A DNA stretch of 6,434 bases from an uncultured Atopobium sp. (lineage in GTDB: Bacteria; Actinomycetota; Coriobacteriia; Coriobacteriales; Atopobiaceae), in the NCBI GenBank assembly GCA_916720015.1, contig CAKAPZ010000057.1:1-6434 (forward strand). The letters run 5' to 3'. This document shows, piece after piece, positions 4,697 to 6,434 of the stretch; position 1 is the stretch's first letter, and every line of letters starts with the position of its first letter. Position numbers and translations under genes: made by a program. The notes below the pieces were generated by a model. That model saw only the letters and a list, made by a program, of their open reading frames with translations, did not search any database and was not told the DNA's origin.

Positions 4697-5902
4697 TTAC
4701 TCGATGACGGTGGAAACACGGCCATCGCCGACGGTGTGGCCACCCTCGCGGATAGCGAACTTCAGACCCTGCTCAAGAGCGATTGGGTGAATGAGCTCGC
4801 AGCCAACGGTGATGTGGTCGCCAGGCATAGCCATCTCTACCTTGCCACCGTTTGCATCGGTGAGCTCGTAGATGTCGCCGGTTACGTCAGTTGTACGGAA
4901 GTAGAACTGTGGACGGTAACCAGAGAAGAATGGGGTGTGACGGCCGCCCTCTTCCTTAGTAAGAACGTAAACCTCACCGGTGAACTTCTTGTGTGGAGTA
5001 ACGGTACCAGGCTTGCAGAGAACCTGACCGCGCTCGATGTCCTCGCGCTTAACACCACGAAGAAGAATACCAACGTTGTCGCCAGCCTCGCAGAAGTCCA
5101 TGGTCTTACGGAACATCTCAATGCCAGTAGCAACAGAGCTCTGAGTTGGCTTAATACCAACGATCTCGACTGGATCGTTGAGCTTGAGCTCACCACGCTC
5201 AACACGGCCGGTAGCAACGGTACCACGACCAGAAATGGTCATGACGTCCTCGATTGCCATCAGGAATGGCTTCTCGTTGTCACGAGCTGGTGTTGGGATG
5301 TAGGAGTCAACGGTGTGCATGAGCTCACGGATGGACTCAACCCACTTCTCCTCGCCGTTAAGAGCGCCGAGAGCGGAACCACGGATGATTGGAAGGTCAT
5401 CGCCTGGGAAGTCGTACTCGGAGAGAAGGTCACGGGTCTCCATCTCGACGAGGTCGATGAGCTCGTCATCGTCGACCATGTCGCACTTGTTCAGGAAGAC
5501 GACGATGTAAGGAACGCCGACCTGACGTGCGAGAAGGATGTGCTCACGAGTCTGAGCCATAGGACCGTCGGTTGCAGCAATAACGAGGATTGCGCCGTCC
5601 ATCTGAGCTGCACCAGAAATCATGTTCTTGATGTAGTCTGCGTGGCCAGGGCAGTCGACGTGAGCGTAATGGCGCTCCCAAGTCTCGTACTCAACGTGAG
5701 CAACGGAAATGGTAATACCACGCTGACGCTCCTCTGGAGCCTTATCGATGTTCTCGAAGGCGGTATAGTCTGCCTTGCAGCCCTCGGTCTCAGAGAGAAC
5801 CTTGGTGATTGCTGCGGTAAGGGTAGTCTTACCGTGGTCGACGTGACCAATGGTACCGATGTTTACGTGTGGCTTTGTGCGGTCAAACTTTTCCTTGGCC
5901 AT
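4697..5902 (-). CDS. tuf: Translation elongation factor Tu (EF-Tu)
   Basis: EF-Tu is the GTPase that carries aminoacyl-tRNA to the ribosomal A site. The 401-residue product is complete and of usual length. The GTP-binding motifs are intact: GHVDHGKT at 19-26, RGITI at 61-65 (switch I Thr64), DCPGH at 83-87 (catalytic His87), NKCD at 138-141 and SAL at 176-178. Domains II and III follow from about residue 210 to the end (VSTVIE). I chose the ATG at 5902 because AAGGAGG lies seven bases before it and the family start MAKEKFDR begins there. A TTG two codons earlier lies too close to that site. It follows three tRNAs and is closed by a strong terminator. The long open frame antisense to it reflects its strong codon bias and is not a gene. 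Confidence 0.99.
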   Translation of the reverse strand: MAKEKFDRTKPHVNIGTIGHVDHGKTTLTAAITKVLSETEGCKADYTAFENIDKAPEERQRGITISVAHVEYETWERHYAHVDCPGHADYIKNMISGAAQMDGAILVIAATDGPMAQTREHILLARQVGVPYIVVFLNKCDMVDDDELIDLVEMETRDLLSEYDFPGDDLPIIRGSALGALNGEEKWVESIRELMHTVDSYIPTPARDNEKPFLMAIEDVMTISGRGTVATGRVERGELKLNDPVEIVGIKPTQSSVATGIEMFRKTMDFCEAGDNVGILLRGVKREDIERGQVLCKPGTVTPHKKFTGEVYVLTKEEGGRHTPFFSGYRPQFYFRTTDVTGDIYELTDANGGKVEMAMPGDHITVGCELIHPIALEQGLKFAIREGGHTVGDGRVSTVIE

Positions 5903-5922
5903 TGCCAATCCTCCTTCTGGAA

Positions 5923-5938
5923 CTAACCCTCGGGCTAG
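5923..5938 (-). other. Hairpin before the tuf ribosome binding site
   Basis: CTAGCC and GGTTAG pair on the minus strand (one G-U pair) around the loop CGAG, ending three bases before CAGAAGGAGG, the tuf ribosome binding site region. It has no U-tract. It may keep the ribosome binding site open or act as a processing site after tRNA-Met. Confidence 0.4.
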
Positions 5939-5959
5939 ACCGTGGTGAAAAAACGTCTG

Positions 5960-5987
5960 TTTATACTCAACGGCGCAAATGTCTAAG
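5960..5987 (-). promoter_or_regulatory. Candidate internal promoter for tuf
   Basis: A good -10 box TATAAA (5965-5960) lies 16 bases after a weak -35-like CTTAGA (5987-5982). It overlaps an inverted repeat, ACGGCG/CGCCGT (6000-5995 with 5975-5970), in the tRNA-Met to tuf spacer. It could give tuf mRNA independent of the tRNA promoter. The -35 is poor, so this is tentative. Confidence 0.35.
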
Positions 5988-6008
5988 ACACGTACGCCGT
6001 AAAGAGTC

Positions 6009-6085
6009 TGGTACCGGCGACTGGATTCGAACCAGTGACGTCACGGGTATGAGCCGTGTGCTCTAACCAGCTGAGCTACGCCGGC
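6009..6085 (-). tRNA. tRNA-Met (anticodon CAT), elongator type
   Basis: A complete 77-base cloverleaf including encoded CCA. The acceptor stem is GCCGGCG/CGCCGGT with a G-U at pair 1-72, the anticodon stem CACGG/CCGTG encloses loop CTCATAC, and the T-arm is ACTGG-TTCGAAT-CCAGT. It lacks the C1xA72 mismatch and the three G-C pairs of the initiator, so it is an elongator. A CAT anticodon can also belong to the lysidine-modified tRNA-Ile2; I prefer Met but cannot exclude Ile2 from sequence alone. It lies just upstream of the tuf leader. Confidence 0.88.
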
Positions 6086-6104
6086 ATAAATGCCGCTTGA
6101 AAGA

Positions 6105-6180
6105 TGGAGCCCGCGACCGGATTTGAACCGGTGACCTCTTCGTTACCAACGAAGTGCTCTACCTACTGAGCTACACGGGC
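6105..6180 (-). tRNA. tRNA-Thr (anticodon GGT)
   Basis: A complete 76-base cloverleaf with encoded CCA. The acceptor stem GCCCGTG/CGCGGGC has one G-U pair, the anticodon stem is CTTCG/CGAAG with loop TTGGTAA, and the discriminator is T. It starts one base after the end of tRNA-Tyr and is 19 bases from tRNA-Met. A Thr tRNA next to tuf is also seen in the E. coli tufB operon (thrU-tyrU-glyT-thrT-tufB). Confidence 0.97.
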
Positions 6181-6181
6181 G

Positions 6182-6265
6182 TGGTGGGGATACTTGGACT
6201 CGAACCAAGGAACCAATAAGGAGCGGATTTACAGTCCGCCGCAGTTGCCGCTGTGCCATATCCCC
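6182..6265 (-). tRNA. tRNA-Tyr (anticodon GTA)
   Basis: A complete 84-base class II tRNA with encoded CCA. The acceptor stem GGGGATA/TATCCCC is perfect, the anticodon stem GCGGA/TCCGC encloses loop CTGTAAA, the long variable arm is about 13 bases, and the T-arm is CTTGG-TTCGAGT-CCAAG. It is the first gene of the tRNA-tuf unit, about 100 bases after the promoter. Confidence 0.97.
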
Positions 6266-6275
6266 AAATGCCGTT

Positions 6276-6350
6276 TTCAAGCACTCTTGAAGTAATTGTG
6301 TGCGCTGTACCTTGCGATTTAACGCACGCAGGAAGTCTAGTTGAACTTCC
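6276..6350 (-). other. Hairpins in the leader of the tRNA-tuf transcript
   Basis: Two perfect 6-bp stems lie between the promoter and tRNA-Tyr: GGAAGT/ACTTCC (6345-6350 with 6331-6336) with an 8-base loop, and TTCAAG/CTTGAA (6286-6291 with 6276-6281) with a 4-base loop ten bases before the tRNA 5' end. The second may help define the RNase P substrate. No riboswitch or T-box motif was recognised, and no gene is seen in this leader. Confidence 0.45.
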
Positions 6351-6371
6351 AATTACCTCGTAAGCGGGAAA

Positions 6372-6400
6372 ATATTACGATTGAATAAAAATCTTGTCAA
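6372..6400 (-). promoter_or_regulatory. Promoter for the tRNA-Tyr-Thr-Met-tuf unit
   Basis: A perfect -35 element TTGACA (6400-6395), a 17-base AT-rich spacer and TAATAT (6377-6372; four of six). Transcription would begin near 6365. This is the strongest promoter sequence in the window, as expected for tRNA and EF-Tu genes. The bases beyond it (6401-6434) show no feature I can name. Confidence 0.82.
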
Positions 6401-6434
6401 CGTAATCCACCCAACCGGGCGTATCTTATCAAAT

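Noticed and set aside
5903..5908. TTG start two codons before the tuf ATG
   Set aside because: It lies too close to the AAGGAGG site, while the ATG at 5902 has proper spacing and matches the family start.
4736..5926. A 396-codon open frame antisense to tuf
   Set aside because: It covers nearly the whole of tuf on the other strand, has no family resemblance and arises from the biased codon use of tuf, which avoids codons that read as stops on the opposite strand. The same applies to long plus-strand frames at 811-1548 and 2087-2662.
6009..6085. Initiator tRNA-fMet
   Set aside because: Pair 1-72 is G-U rather than the C/A mismatch, and the anticodon stem lacks the three consecutive G-C pairs.

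Overview
The window is a translation and transcription housekeeping block, and every gene I can support lies on the minus strand. In transcription order (high to low coordinates) it reads: tRNA-Tyr, tRNA-Thr, tRNA-Met, tuf (EF-Tu), terminator; rpmG (L33), tRNA-Trp, secE, nusG, rplK (L11), terminator-like hairpin, rplA (L1), strong terminator; L10-type leader, rplJ (L10), rplL (L7/L12), strong terminator; then about 350 bases of degenerate repeats with no gene. The EF-Tu sequence, the SecE with a charged N-terminal extension and one membrane segment, and the gene order suggest an actinobacterium, most likely class Coriobacteriia (Atopobium/Olsenella-like). That assignment is from memory of the family, not a search.

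Region by region. 6266-6434 holds a near-consensus promoter and a structured leader for the tRNA cluster. 5903-6265 holds three tightly packed tRNAs, all with encoded CCA, and the tuf leader. 4643-5902 is tuf and its terminator. 3286-4597 holds a second promoter and rpmG-trnW-secE-nusG. 1832-3285 is rplK-rplA with structured spacers and a final terminator. 1444-1831 has no gene; it holds two GC-rich inverted repeats, a promoter and a leader RNA that ends in an intrinsic terminator just before the rplJ ribosome binding site. 351-1443 is rplJ-rplL and terminator. 1-350 is a mosaic of repeats in both orientations.

Functionally, EF-Tu delivers aminoacyl-tRNA to the ribosome. L11, L10 and L7/L12 form the ribosomal stalk base and stalk on which EF-Tu and the other GTPase factors act. 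L1 forms the opposite (E-site) stalk. SecE is part of the protein-export channel and NusG ties RNA polymerase to ribosome or Rho. The genes are full length and ordinary. The more interesting material is non-coding: the repeat mosaic after rplL, the hairpin that may separate rplK from rplA, the attenuator-like L10 leader, and a CGAGAA/TTCTCG hexamer that recurs in the spacers. I found no convincing undescribed protein system here.
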